This document shows, in pieces, positions 40,333 through 49,984 of a stretch of DNA of 64,000 nucleotides; the stretch's first letter is position 1, and each line of letters starts with the position of its first letter. The stretch is taken from positions 1,364,001 to 1,428,000 of the forward strand of contig NZ_PKFQ01000001.1 of the NCBI RefSeq assembly GCF_002939475.1. Reading direction: 5' to 3'. The position numbers and the translations under genes are program-made. Source of the DNA: Streptomyces cinnamoneus (GTDB lineage Bacteria > Actinomycetota > Actinomycetes > Streptomycetales > Streptomycetaceae). The notes beneath the pieces are model-generated. The model was not told the origin of the DNA, ran no database searches, and saw only the letters and a list, made by a program, of their open reading frames with translations.

Positions 40333-41520
40333 TCAGGGACGGCGGCAGCAGGGCTCCAGCGGTAGGGGCGAGGGTTGTTCGGGCACGCGGACGCGGTCGT
40401 TGCGCAGCACGAGGAGCGCGAAGTCGTCCGTCAGCAGTCCGCCGGTGTGCCGCAGGAGCGCGTCCTGCACGCGGGCGACGACGGTGGCGGGGGCGGCGTG
40501 GGCGGTCCGGGCGAGGGCTCCGGACAGTGGGAAGAAGGCGCCGGTGGCGTCGCGGGCGTCCTCGGCGCCGTCGGTGTGCAGCACCAGGGCGTCGCCGGGG
40601 AGCAGCCGGTCCAGGGCGAGCACGGGCAGGTCGGCGGGGAGGGGGAACATGCCCAGCGGGGGCAGCGGGTCGCCGGGGGCCAGGGCGACGGCGCGGGGGC
40701 CGTCGGGCCCGGCGCCGGGGAGGCGATGGGGCCAGGGGTGGCCGCAGTTGAGGGCGCGGACCTCGCCGTGGGCCCCGACTTCGAGGAGGAGGACGGTCAC
40801 GAACTCCTCGGCGTCCGCCCGGTCCGCCCCGCCCTGGCCGGGGCGCGGCGGCTCGGTGCGGTCCCGGTCGCGCAGATGGCGGTGGAGGGCGCGCTCCAGA
40901 CGGCGCAGCACGCCGGGCAGTTCGGGCTCGTCGTGGGCGGCCTCGCGGAAGCTGCCGAGGAGGGCGGCGACGGTGGAGAGCGCGGGCAGGCCGTGCCCCC
41001 GGACGTCTCCCATGACGACGCGCACGCCGTGCGCGGTGGCCTGCACCTCGTACAGATCGCCGCCGACGAGGGCGCCGTGGCTGGCGGAGAGGTGCCCGCC
41101 GGCGAGGGCGAGGCCGTCGAGCAGGGGCGGCAGGGGGCGCAGGAGGGCGCGCTGGGCGGTGACCGCGATCTCCTTGACGCGCTCCAGCTCCTGGGTGAGG
41201 CGCCGCCTGCGGCCGCTGGTGAGGTAACTCGCGACGACGACCGCGAGGATGGCGCAGCAGGTGCCCAGCCGGGACCCGGGGGCGGTGCGCCAGGAGGGGC
41301 CCAGCGGCAGCAGGGCGAACAGCGCGCAGGCGCCGCCCAGGACGACGCACTGGCGGCGGCCCGTACCGGCACAGGCGATGGCGGGGGTCGCGGCGAGGAG
41401 CTCGACGAACCGGGTGCCCAGGGGGCTCAGGAGTTCCCAGAGGACGACGGCGAGCACCCACAGGCCGGGCAGGACGAACACCACTGCCCGCCGGCAGCGA
41501 ACCACCCGTGTTCGGATCAT
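40333..41520 (-). CDS. Membrane-bound PP2C-type (SpoIIE) phosphatase
   Basis: The 395-residue protein has about four N-terminal membrane helices and a SpoIIE/PP2C domain from about residue 130: GGDLYEV and MGDVRGHGLPAL hold metal-binding aspartates, and HTDGAEDARD and LTDDFALLVLR complete the site. It should dephosphorylate an anti-anti-sigma factor. No sensor PAS/GAF or RsbW domain is fused. The ATG at 41520 follows GGGGG; the 90 codons upstream in frame are not coding-like. A perfect palindrome GCGGAGCGCTCCGC lies at 41562-41575. Confidence 0.9.
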   Translation of the reverse strand: MIRTRVVRCRRAVVFVLPGLWVLAVVLWELLSPLGTRFVELLAATPAIACAGTGRRQCVVLGGACALFALLPLGPSWRTAPGSRLGTCCAILAVVVASYLTSGRRRRLTQELERVKEIAVTAQRALLRPLPPLLDGLALAGGHLSASHGALVGGDLYEVQATAHGVRVVMGDVRGHGLPALSTVAALLGSFREAAHDEPELPGVLRRLERALHRHLRDRDRTEPPRPGQGGADRADAEEFVTVLLLEVGAHGEVRALNCGHPWPHRLPGAGPDGPRAVALAPGDPLPPLGMFPLPADLPVLALDRLLPGDALVLHTDGAEDARDATGAFFPLSGALARTAHAAPATVVARVQDALLRHTGGLLTDDFALLVLRNDRVRVPEQPSPLPLEPCCRRP

Positions 41521-41653
41521 GCCGTCGGCCCCCCATAGCAGCAATGACGGGCTCGATTCTTGCGGAGCGCTCCGCCGGAAGTAACGACCCTGACCCCTGA
41601 TTCCACTCCAATGAGTGATGCGGGGGTTGTGCCTCCCTGACGAGGCGTGACGT

Positions 41654-41691
41654 GCGAAGGGGCGCCCCGGAGATCCGGGGCGCCCCTTCGC
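41654..41691 (-). terminator. Perfect 17-bp hairpin after pheT
   Basis: The arms 41654-41670 and 41675-41691 are exact complements around AGAT, 40 bases past the pheT stop. Confidence 0.85.
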
Positions 41692-41731
41692 CGTGGGCGC
41701 GGCGTGGCCGTCGCCCGTCGTACGGGTCGCG

Positions 41732-44242
41732 TTACGCGCCGCGCAGCACCGCGCCGGTGCGCTCGACGGCCTTGGCGACCGCGGCGTCACGGGCGGCCGA
41801 GGCCTCCTCCGCGGTCAGGGTGCGGTCGTCGGCGCGGAAGCGCAGGGCGTAGGCCAGCGACTTCTTGCCCTCACCGAGCTGGGTGCCGGTGAAGACGTCG
41901 AACAGGCGCAGCGACTCGAGCAGTTCGCCCGCGCCGTCCCGCAGGGCGGCCTCGACGTCGACGGCTGCGACCGAGGCGTCCACGACGAGGGCGACGTCCT
42001 GGGTGGCCACCGGGAAGGCGGACACGTGCGGCGCCTCGACGACCGGGGTGCCGGCCCGCTCCAGGCGGTCCAGGATGATCTCCATCGCGCAGGTGCGCTC
42101 CGGCAGGCCGAACGCCTTGGTGACGCGCGGGTGGAGCTCACCGGCGTTGCCGACGAGCACCTCCTCGCCGTCGACGACGGCGAGCAGCGCGGCGCAGCGG
42201 CCGGGGTGGAACGGCGCCTGCTGATCCTGGCGGACGATCAGCTCGACACCGGCCTCACGGGCGACGACGCGGCCCGCCTCGACGGCGTCCGCCCAGGTGG
42301 ACGGGCGGCCCTTGCCCCACCAGCCGGCCTGCTCACGGGCGCCGGCGAGGACGACCGCGGCGTGGCGAGGCTGCTGCGGCAGCGCGGCGTCGAGGGCGGC
42401 GATCTCCTCGTCGGTGGGACGGCGGTCCACCGGCAGCCGGACCGGGGTGGGCTCGTCGCCGCTGCGGCGGAAGACCAGGCCCGTCTCGAAGAGGGCGAGG
42501 TCGTGCTCGCCCCGGCCGTCGTTGCGGCGCAGGGCGGCGAACAGCCCCGGCAGCAGCGTGGTGCGCAGCGCGGGCTCGGCGTCGGAGAGCGGGTTGACCA
42601 GCGTCACGGTGGCGCGGCGCGGGTCGTCGGCCTCCAGGCCCAGGTGGTCCAGGGCCCAGTCCCCGAGGAAGGGGTAGTTGAGGGCCTCGACGTAACCCGA
42701 GCCGGCCAGCGCCCGGCCGACCCGGCGGTGCAGTCGCTGGCGCCGCGTCAGGCCACGGCCGGCGGGCGGCTGGGGCAGGGTCGAGGGCAGGTTCTCATAG
42801 CCCTCGAGCCGGATGACCTCTTCCGCCAGGTCGTTGGGGTCGGTGAGGTCGGGACGCCAGCTGGGCACGGTGACGATCAGCTCGTCCTGCCCGTAGACGT
42901 CGCAGCCGACCTCCTGCAGGCGGCGCACCACGGTCTCGCGGCCGTACTCGACGCCGGCGACGCGGTCCGGGTGGTTCGCGTGCAGGGAGATGGTGCGCGG
43001 CCCGCTGGGGGCGACGATCTCGGTGACGCCGGCCTCGGCGGTGCCGCCCGCGAGCAGCACGAGCAGGTCGACGGTCCGCTGGGCGGCCGCGGAGGCGGCC
43101 TGCGGGTCGACACCGCGCTCGAAGCGCTTGGACGCCTCGGAGGACAGCTTGTGGCGGCGCGCGGCCCGGGCGATGGCGACCGGGTCGAAGTGCGCGGCCT
43201 CGATGACGACCTCGGTCGAGCCCTGGCCGTCGGCGGGGCCGGCGATCTCGGTCTCGGCACCGCCCATGACGCCGGCGAGCCCGATGGGGCCGCGCTCGTC
43301 GGTGATGACGAGGTCCTCGGCGTCCAGGACGCGCTTGGTGCCGTCGAGGGTGGTGAGCTTCTCACCGGCCCGGGCGCGGCGCACCCCGATCGCCCCGTCC
43401 AGACGGGCGCGGTCGTAGGCGTGCAGCGGCTGGCCCAGCTCGAGCATCACGTAGTTGGTGACGTCGACGGTCAGCGAGACCGGGCGCATGCCGGCCTTCT
43501 GGAGGCGGCGCTGGAGCCAGATCGGGGAGCGGGCCTCGGGGTCGAGACCGGTGACCGTGCGGGCGGTGAAGCGGTCGCAGCCGGTGGGGTCGGCGACCTG
43601 GACGGGGTAGCCGTAGCCGTTGGGCGCGGGCACGTCCAGCAGGGCCGGGTCGCGCAGCGGCAGGCCGTAGGCGGTGGCGGCCTCGCGGGCGATGCCGCGC
43701 ATCGACAGGCAGTAGCCCCGGTCGGGGGTGACGGCGATGTCGAGGACGTCGTCGACGAGCTCCAGCAGCGCGACGGCGTCGGTGCCGACCTCGTGCTCGG
43801 GCGGCAGCACGATGATGCCGTGCGTGCCGTCGTCGCCCATGCCCAGCTCGTCGCCGGAGCAGATCATGCCGCGCGACATCCGGCCGTAGGTCTTGCGCTC
43901 GGCGATCGCGAAGTCGCCGGGCAGCACGGCGCCGGGCAGGGCCACGACGACCTTGTCGCCCACGACGAAGTTGCGGGCGCCGCAGACGATCTCCTGCGGC
44001 TCGCCGGTGCCGTTGGCCTGACCGACGTCGACGGTGCAGAAGCGGATCGGCTTGCGGAAGCCCTCGAGCTCCTCGATGGTGAGGACCTTGCCGACGACCA
44101 GGGGACCGGTCAGGTCGCTGCCGAGCCGCTCGACGCGCTCGACCTCAAGGCCGGCGGCGACGAGCTTGGCCTGCACGTCGCGGCCGGTCTCGCCGGCCGG
44201 CAGGTCGACGTATTCCCGCAGCCAGGAAAGCGGGGCGCGCAT
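41732..44242 (-). CDS. pheT: Phenylalanyl-tRNA synthetase beta subunit
   Basis: The 836-residue beta subunit has the usual order: N-terminal tRNA-binding OB domain ([25 protein letters not shown], in part), B3/B4 editing module that removes Tyr-tRNA(Phe), B5 helix-turn-helix repeats ([15 protein letters not shown]), the inactive catalytic-like core and the C-terminal FDX anticodon domain ([17 protein letters not shown]). Its ATG overlaps the pheS stop as TGATG, so the two subunits are translated in step for the alpha2beta2 enzyme. Confidence 0.97.
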   Translation of the reverse strand: MRAPLSWLREYVDLPAGETGRDVQAKLVAAGLEVERVERLGSDLTGPLVVGKVLTIEELEGFRKPIRFCTVDVGQANGTGEPQEIVCGARNFVVGDKVVVALPGAVLPGDFAIAERKTYGRMSRGMICSGDELGMGDDGTHGIIVLPPEHEVGTDAVALLELVDDVLDIAVTPDRGYCLSMRGIAREAATAYGLPLRDPALLDVPAPNGYGYPVQVADPTGCDRFTARTVTGLDPEARSPIWLQRRLQKAGMRPVSLTVDVTNYVMLELGQPLHAYDRARLDGAIGVRRARAGEKLTTLDGTKRVLDAEDLVITDERGPIGLAGVMGGAETEIAGPADGQGSTEVVIEAAHFDPVAIARAARRHKLSSEASKRFERGVDPQAASAAAQRTVDLLVLLAGGTAEAGVTEIVAPSGPRTISLHANHPDRVAGVEYGRETVVRRLQEVGCDVYGQDELIVTVPSWRPDLTDPNDLAEEVIRLEGYENLPSTLPQPPAGRGLTRRQRLHRRVGRALAGSGYVEALNYPFLGDWALDHLGLEADDPRRATVTLVNPLSDAEPALRTTLLPGLFAALRRNDGRGEHDLALFETGLVFRRSGDEPTPVRLPVDRRPTDEEIAALDAALPQQPRHAAVVLAGAREQAGWWGKGRPSTWADAVEAGRVVAREAGVELIVRQDQQAPFHPGRCAALLAVVDGEEVLVGNAGELHPRVTKAFGLPERTCAMEIILDRLERAGTPVVEAPHVSAFPVATQDVALVVDASVAAVDVEAALRDGAGELLESLRLFDVFTGTQLGEGKKSLAYALRFRADDRTLTAEEASAARDAAVAKAVERTGAVLRGA

Positions 44243-45366
44243 CAGATCTCCATCCCGAACGGCCGGGTGAAGCGCACGTCACCTTCGACCATGTCTCGCA
44301 TGTCCTCGACGTTGTGGCGGAACATCAGCATTCGCTCGATGCCGAACCCGAAGGCGAAGCCGCTGTACTTCTCCGGGTCGATGCCCGCGGCCACCAGCAC
44401 CCGCGGGTTGACCATGCCGCAGCCGCCCAGCTCGATCCAGCCCTCGCTGGAGCAGGTGCGGCACGCCTTCTCGGGGTCGCCGACCGACTCGCCGCGGCAG
44501 ACGTAGCACTCCATGTCCAGCTCGGCGGAGGGCTCGGTGAAGGGGAAGTAGTTCGGGCGCAGCCGCGTGGTGAGGCCCTCGCCGAACAGCGAGCGCACCA
44601 TGTGCTCGATGGTCCCCTTGAGGTCGGCCATGGTCAGGCCCTCGTCGATGGCGAGGAGCTCGACCTGGTGGAAGACCGGGGTGTGGGTGGCGTCCAGCTC
44701 GTCCGTGCGGTAGACGCGGCCCGGGCAGACCACGTAGACGGGCGGCTCGCGGTCGAGCATGGAACGCACCTGCACCGGGGAGGTGTGGGTGCGCAGGACG
44801 ACGCCGGACTCGGCGGCCTTCTTGTCCTCGCCCTGGACGAAGAAGGTGTCCTGCATGGCGCGGGCCGGGTGGTCGGGCTCGAAGTTCAGGGCGTCGAAGT
44901 TGAACCACTCCGCCTCGACCTCGGGGCCCTCGGCGACCTCGTAGCCCATGGCCACGAAGACGTCCTCGATGCGCTCGCAGAGGGTGGTCAGGGGGTGCCG
45001 GGCGCCGGCCGGGGTGCGGTCGTAGGGCAGGGTGACGTCCACCGCCTCCTCGACCAGGACCCGGGCGTCGCGCTCGGCCTCCAGCTCCGCCTGCCGGGCG
45101 GCCAGGGCCTTGTTCACGGCACCGCGGGCCATGCCCACGCGCTTGCCGGCGTCGGCCTTGGCCTGCGGCGGCAGGGCGCCGATCTCACGGTTGGCGAGGG
45201 CGAGCGGAGAGCGGTCGCCCATGTGCGCGGCCTTGGCCTCGCGCAGGGCGTCGAGGTCGGCGGCCGCGGCGAAGGCGGCGAGCGCCTCGTCCCGCATGCG
45301 CTCGATCTCTTCCGGTTTCAGTGCCTCGACCTCGACAGGGTCGTACGACTTATTGGGTGCCGACAT
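44242..45366 (-). CDS. pheS: Phenylalanyl-tRNA synthetase alpha subunit
   Basis: The 374-residue catalytic subunit has the N-terminal coiled coil (residues about 20-110) and class II motifs ([20 protein letters not shown], motif 2 around [19 protein letters not shown], motif 3 [16 protein letters not shown]). An insertion [20 protein letters not shown] (about residues 284-303) adds two CxxC pairs that could bind zinc. The ATG at 45366 follows GGGAAGAG. It heads the pheST operon behind a 160-base leader with repeats. Confidence 0.97.
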   Translation of the reverse strand: MSAPNKSYDPVEVEALKPEEIERMRDEALAAFAAAADLDALREAKAAHMGDRSPLALANREIGALPPQAKADAGKRVGMARGAVNKALAARQAELEAERDARVLVEEAVDVTLPYDRTPAGARHPLTTLCERIEDVFVAMGYEVAEGPEVEAEWFNFDALNFEPDHPARAMQDTFFVQGEDKKAAESGVVLRTHTSPVQVRSMLDREPPVYVVCPGRVYRTDELDATHTPVFHQVELLAIDEGLTMADLKGTIEHMVRSLFGEGLTTRLRPNYFPFTEPSAELDMECYVCRGESVGDPEKACRTCSSEGWIELGGCGMVNPRVLVAAGIDPEKYSGFAFGFGIERMLMFRHNVEDMRDMVEGDVRFTRPFGMEI

Positions 45367-45389
45367 CTCTTCCCGTGCTTCCGAATTGT

Positions 45390-45421
45390 CCCCCAGCTAC
45401 CGCTGGGAGGTGCCCCCAGGC
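45390..45421. repeat. REP-like hairpin in the pheS leader
   Basis: CCCAGC-TACC-GCTGGG (45392-45407) followed by AGGTGCCCCCAGG forms a small stem with a C/G-rich surround. I recall near-identical intergenic palindromes scattered in Streptomyces genomes, so it may be a dispersed repeat; this window has only one copy. Confidence 0.5.
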
Positions 45422-45457
45422 TTCGCTTCGCTGCCCGGCGCGTGTCCGATGACGTTG

Positions 45458-45488
45458 GCCAAAGGTGGTGCCAAAGGTGCCAAAGGTC
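45458..45488. repeat. Three direct repeats GCCAAAGGTG upstream of pheS
   Basis: Copies start at 45458, 45470 and 45479 (the last reads GCCAAAGGTC), spaced 12 and 9 bases. On the minus strand they read CACCTTTGGC and lie just after a candidate -10 TAGACT, within the first bases of the pheS transcript or the promoter. They may be an operator or a leader-RNA element. Confidence 0.6.
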
Positions 45489-45533
45489 GAGTCTAAGGGG
45501 CGCGCGTGGTCGGATGAGCCCGTGGGCGGCGCT

Positions 45534-46646
45534 TCAGCCCTGGGTGAGGAAGGCCGGGGCGCCCACGGGCAGGGTAAACCGGAACTGCGCGCCGCCCCTG
45601 GCGGCCCGCCCCACCGTGATGGTTCCGCCGTGGGCCTCGACGATGCCCTTGACGATGTACAGGCCGAGGCCGGTGCCGCCGCGCTTGCTGCCCCGCCAGA
45701 AGCGGGTGAAGACGCGGGCCATCGACTCCTCGGGGATTCCGGGGCCCTCATCGCTCACGGTGACCGCCGTCCCCTCCGTCCGGGCCTTCGTCACTGCCGG
45801 TGACACCTCTATGGTGACGCGTCCCTCGCCGTGGCGCACCGCGTTTTCCAGGAGGTTGCCGAGGACCTGGTCGACCTTGTCCGGGTCCGCCCAGAGCGCG
45901 GGCAGTTCCTCGGCGACCTCGAGCCGGAAACGGTCGCGGGGCAGGCCTGCCCGGACGTAGGTCTCCACGTGCCGTAAGACCGCGGCGGCCATGTCGACGG
46001 GCTGCCGGCGGACCTCCAGCCGTCCGGAGTCGATCCGGGAGATGTCCAGCAGCTCGGCGATCAGACGGGTGACCCGGTCGGCGTCGGCGTCGACGGTCTC
46101 CAGCATCAGCCGCTTCTGGTCGTCGGTGAACCGCTCCCACTTGGCCAGCAGCGTCGCCGTGAAGCCCTTGACGGACGTCAGCGGGGAGCGCAGCTCATGG
46201 GCGACGGTGGCGATCAGCTCGGCGTGGCTGCGCTCGGCGCGGCGGCGCGCCTCGGTGCCGCGCAGCTGGACCACGACGCGCACCACGGGCCCGCCCGGCC
46301 GCTCCCGGACGTAGCGGGCGGAGACCAGCACCTGGCGGCCGCCGGGCAGCAGGAGGTTCCGCTCGGGCTGGCCGCTGCGGGTGGCGAGCCCCCCGTAGGG
46401 ATCGGTCAGCGCCCACCAGCGCCTGCCGTCCAGGTCCTCCAGCGGCAGGGCGCTCTCCAGCGGGCGCCCCACGGCGTCGGCGGGGCGCAGCCCCGTGATG
46501 CGGGCCGCGGCGGCGTTGAAGCACGTGACGCGCTGGGCGGCGTCGGCCACGACCAGGCCGTCGGGCAGGTCGTCGGGGTGCAGCCCCAGGCCGGGCGAGG
46601 CGGATGGACAGATTCCGGCCATGCTTCCGGCCGTCCCCACCTTCAT
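45534..46646 (-). CDS. PAS-domain sensor histidine kinase
   Basis: The 370-residue soluble kinase has a PAS domain (about residues 22-130; DGLVVADAAQRVTCFNAAAARITGL, in part), a HisKA dimerisation domain with the phosphoacceptor in VAHELRSPLTSVKGF and an ATPase domain (LLENAVRHGEG, VSDEGPGIP, GTGLGLYIVKGIVEAHGG). No membrane segment is seen, so the signal is cytoplasmic. No response regulator is adjacent. I chose the ATG at 46646 after GGGAGG. It lies between the SpoU methyltransferase and pheS. Confidence 0.93.
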   Translation of the reverse strand: MKVGTAGSMAGICPSASPGLGLHPDDLPDGLVVADAAQRVTCFNAAAARITGLRPADAVGRPLESALPLEDLDGRRWWALTDPYGGLATRSGQPERNLLLPGGRQVLVSARYVRERPGGPVVRVVVQLRGTEARRRAERSHAELIATVAHELRSPLTSVKGFTATLLAKWERFTDDQKRLMLETVDADADRVTRLIAELLDISRIDSGRLEVRRQPVDMAAAVLRHVETYVRAGLPRDRFRLEVAEELPALWADPDKVDQVLGNLLENAVRHGEGRVTIEVSPAVTKARTEGTAVTVSDEGPGIPEESMARVFTRFWRGSKRGGTGLGLYIVKGIVEAHGGTITVGRAARGGAQFRFTLPVGAPAFLTQG

Positions 46647-46684
46647 CACCGCACCCCCTCCCTGACCCCCGGAGCGCCACCCTA

Positions 46685-47560
<876 letters not shown>

Positions 47561-47613
47561 TGGGGTGGGGTCCTACGGCCGTGGCCGGCCGCGCGGAGCG
47601 GGTGGCAAACGGC

Positions 47614-47651
47614 AGCGGACCCGCAAGGCCCCGGGGGCCTGCGGGTCCGCT
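47614..47651 (-). terminator. Long hairpin after rplT
   Basis: An 18-bp stem with one bulged A (47614-47632 against 47634-47651) lies 22 bases past the rplT stop and ends the infC-rpmI-rplT operon. Confidence 0.75.
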
Positions 47652-47673
47652 CGATGCCGTGGAGGGCGCCGGA

Positions 47674-48060
47674 TCAGGCGGCGGCCTTCGGGGCGTTGAC
47701 GTCGGCCGGCAGCGCCTTCTGCGCGACCTCGACGAGCGCGGCGAACGCGTTGATGTCGTTGACCGCGAGCTCGGCCAGGATCTTGCGGTCCACCTCGATG
47801 TTGGCGGCCTTCAGACCCTGGATGAGGCGGTTGTACGTCATGCCGTTCTGGCGGGCAGCGGCGTTGATGCGCTGGATCCACAGCTGACGGAAGTCGCCCT
47901 TGCGCTTCTTGCGGTCGTTGTAGTTGTAGACCAGGGAGTGGGTGACCTGCTCCTTGGCCTTGCGGTACAGACGCGACCGCTGGCCGCGGTAACCGCTGGC
48001 CTGCTCGAGGATCGCCCGGCGCTTCTTGTGCGCGTTGACTGCGCGCTTGACGCGTGCCAC
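47674..48060 (-). CDS. rplT: Ribosomal protein bL20
   Basis: The 128-residue protein is standard bL20 ([25 protein letters not shown] at the start; the basic helix binds 23S rRNA early in assembly). A short Ala/Pro-rich tail is added. The GTG at 48060 follows AAGGAG. It is the third gene of infC-rpmI-rplT. bL20 often represses this operon by binding its mRNA; hairpins lie in the gap before it. Confidence 0.98.
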   Translation of the reverse strand: MARVKRAVNAHKKRRAILEQASGYRGQRSRLYRKAKEQVTHSLVYNYNDRKKRKGDFRQLWIQRINAAARQNGMTYNRLIQGLKAANIEVDRKILAELAVNDINAFAALVEVAQKALPADVNAPKAAA

Positions 48061-48079
48061 TTGTTAACTCCTTGTAGCG

Positions 48080-48158
48080 GGGCCGTGGTCAGTTCTCACA
48101 CGGCCCGGAATCGATTGGGTCCCGGTGCGGACGTTTCGGCGCGGTGGCGCCGGACGTC
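48080..48158 (-). promoter_or_regulatory. Two hairpins in the rpmI-rplT gap
   Basis: GGGCCGTG/CACGGCCC (48080-48087, 48099-48106) and a two-part stem (GACGT/ACGTC outside CGGCGC/GCGCCG, 48130-48158) fill the 96-base gap. The second begins at the rpmI stop. They could be a bL20-binding mimic, an attenuator or a processing signal. Confidence 0.4.
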
Positions 48159-48351
48159 ACTTGCCGAGAAGCTTCTTGATCTTCGCGGCGTCGGCCGGGG
48201 CCATCTCGGCGTTGCCGGTGAGGCGACGCGTCAGGCGGGACGACTTGTGCTCGAGCAGGTGGCGCTTGCCAGCGCGCTCACGCAGCACCTTGCCGGAGCC
48301 GGTGACCTTGAAGCGCTTCTTGGCACCGCTGTGCGTCTTGTTCTTCGGCAT
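48157..48351 (-). CDS. rpmI: Ribosomal protein bL35
   Basis: The 64-residue basic protein ([20 protein letters not shown] at the start) is typical bL35. I chose the ATG at 48351, which has GGAGAG upstream and gives the family N-terminus; the longer in-frame ORF is not homologous. It lies between infC and rplT. Confidence 0.97.
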   Translation of the reverse strand: MPKNKTHSGAKKRFKVTGSGKVLRERAGKRHLLEHKSSRLTRRLTGNAEMAPADAAKIKKLLGK

Positions 48352-48483
48352 AGCGCCGTTCTCTCCTCGTCGGTGGCACTCCCCCGAGCCCGTGAGTGGG
48401 CGCATGGGAGCGTCATCTTGTTCGGGTTGCTTCCCGGGGCGGTCCGCCCCGGAGCGATCCGGGGCCGCGTGCGACCCCAGGGA

Positions 48484-49098
48484 TCACGCCTCTGCGGGCT
48501 CCTCGGCGGCGTCCGCGCTGGACCCGCCCTGGCGCTCCGCCTTGCGGGCGGCCTGCGCCTCGCGGGCCTCGGCCATCGCCTCGGTCTTCTTCTTGTGCGG
48601 ACCGAGAACCATGATCATGTTGCGGCCGTCCTGCTTGGGGTTCGACTCCACGAAACCCAGCTCCTGGACATCCTCCGCGAGCCGCTGCAGCAGTCGGTAG
48701 CCCAGCTCGGGCCGGGACTGCTCGCGACCACGGAACATGATCGTGATCTTGACCTTGTCGCCCTGCTTGAGGAACCGGACGACGTGACCCTTCTTGGTGT
48801 CATAGTCGTGCGGGTCGATCTTCGGCCGGAGCTTCATCTCCTTGATGACCGTGTGCGCCTGGTTCTTGCGCGCCTCACGGGCCTTCATGGCCGACTCGTA
48901 CTTGAACTTCCCGTAGTCCATGAGCTTGCAGACCGGCGGGCGTGCGTTCGCCGCCACCTCGACCAGGTCGAGGTCGTACTCCTGCGCAAGCTCCAGGGCC
49001 TTGGCAAGCGGCACGATGCCGACCTGCTCGCCACTGGGACCGACAAGTCGCACCTCGGGGACGCGGATCCGGTCGTTGATGCGGGGCTCGGCGCTGAT
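48484..49098 (-). CDS. infC: Translation initiation factor IF-3, ATC start
   Basis: The 204-residue factor keeps 30S subunits free and checks the start codon. The N domain ([44 protein letters not shown]) and the C domain ([23 protein letters not shown], in part) are complete, plus an acidic/Ala-rich tail. No ATG or GTG stands at the right place. An ATC at 49098, behind GAGGAGG four bases upstream, gives the expected N-terminus ahead of [10 protein letters not shown]-3 genes in other bacteria start with AUU or AUC so that IF-3 represses its own translation. Confidence 0.93.
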   Translation of the reverse strand: MSAEPRINDRIRVPEVRLVGPSGEQVGIVPLAKALELAQEYDLDLVEVAANARPPVCKLMDYGKFKYESAMKAREARKNQAHTVIKEMKLRPKIDPHDYDTKKGHVVRFLKQGDKVKITIMFRGREQSRPELGYRLLQRLAEDVQELGFVESNPKQDGRNMIMVLGPHKKKTEAMAEAREAQAARKAERQGGSSADAAEEPAEA

Positions 49099-49389
49099 GG
49101 GGCCTCCTCGGTAGCACCACGTGACGCCCTCGCGGGCGGCCACGTAACGTCTTTTCGTAAAGACCAACCGCGCCGACGCACAAAAAATGCCCCGACGGGA
49201 CACAGGCGGGGCTCCATGAAACCGGAACACCGCCACGGCGAGCCGCGGGGCGCATCGGGCAGCTCCATCGTCCGTACGGAACGATGGCCGCTACCTGACC
49301 GGAGACCTGCCGACCTGTGGTCGGCGAGGTGGGAGAACGGAGCTCCACTTGTGGGCCGGGCACAGGAGCACCCAGCCGGTCGATCCACC
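49099..49389 (-). promoter_or_regulatory. Structured infC leader RNA with attenuator
   Basis: From the promoter to infC runs a leader of about 285 bases. In transcription order it has a GCCGACC/GGTCGGC hairpin (49309-49325), CCATCGT/ACGATGG (49265-49287), a GCCCCG/CGGGGC stem followed by A and T6 (49183-49212; an intrinsic terminator by form) and GTCTTT/AAAGAC with an ACGA loop (49149-49164). The terminator mid-leader suggests attenuation, possibly by a ribosomal protein or IF-3. Confidence 0.6.
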
Positions 49390-49419
49390 ACACTAGCAGC
49401 TGTGGAGCAGGCGTGCTAA
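49390..49419 (-). promoter_or_regulatory. infC promoter
   Basis: On the minus strand TTAGCA (49414-49419) and TAGTGT (49390-49395) are 18 bases apart. It is only 44 bases from the divergent DUF1844 start, so the two promoters lie back to back. Confidence 0.6.
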
Positions 49420-49462
49420 CCGGTGGCGAACCGATACGCCACCGGGACGTATCGTGGGCGCC

Positions 49463-49852
49463 ATGAGCGACGCGACCCCCAGCAACGACTCCTCCGCCGA
49501 CACCCCCGGCGAGGGCACCCCCGACTTCGACACCATGACCCGCGACATCGCGGACGTCCCGGCGGTCGAGGTGATCACCACGGTCGCGGTGCACCTGATG
49601 AGCGCGGCGGCGGTCAACCTGGGCCTCGCCGAGGAGGGCGAGCAGCACAAGGACCTGGACGAGGCCCGCAAGCTGATCACCGCCCTGGCCGGGCTGGTGA
49701 CCGCGAGCGCCACCGAGGTCAGCAACTTCCACGCGGCCCCGCTGCGCGACGGCCTGAAGTCCCTCCAGCTGGCCTTCCGCGAGGCGTCCGTCGTGCCGGA
49801 CGAGCCGGGCCAGGGGCCGGGCGAGAAGTTCACGGGGCCCGTGTACGGCTGA
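49463..49852 (+). CDS. DUF1844 domain protein
   Basis: The 129-residue protein has an acidic, Ser/Thr-rich N-terminus and the DUF1844 helical core (VEVITTVAVHLMSAAAVNLGL, in part, then DLDEARKLITALAGLV). The gene is commonly next to infC in actinobacteria. The ATG at 49463 lacks a ribosome site; TATCGT lies seven bases before it, so the mRNA may be leaderless. Function unknown. Confidence 0.88.
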   Translation: MSDATPSNDSSADTPGEGTPDFDTMTRDIADVPAVEVITTVAVHLMSAAAVNLGLAEEGEQHKDLDEARKLITALAGLVTASATEVSNFHAAPLRDGLKSLQLAFREASVVPDEPGQGPGEKFTGPVYG

Positions 49853-49891
49853 GCCCCACCGAGCGGGAGCGGCCGCGGGCCGCAGGAACGA

Positions 49892-49948
49892 AGGCGGAAG
49901 GAACGGGGGCCGGACCGCAAGCCGGTCCGGCCCCCGTTCCTTCCGCCT
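49892..49948. terminator. Perfect 25-bp hairpin between convergent genes
   Basis: Arms 49892-49916 and 49924-49948 are exact complements with a 7-base loop. It separates DUF1844 from the convergent aquaporin gene and can act in both directions. Confidence 0.85.
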
Positions 49949-49984
49949 CAGGACGGTCCGCCCTCGGGCGGTCGGATGCGGCCG

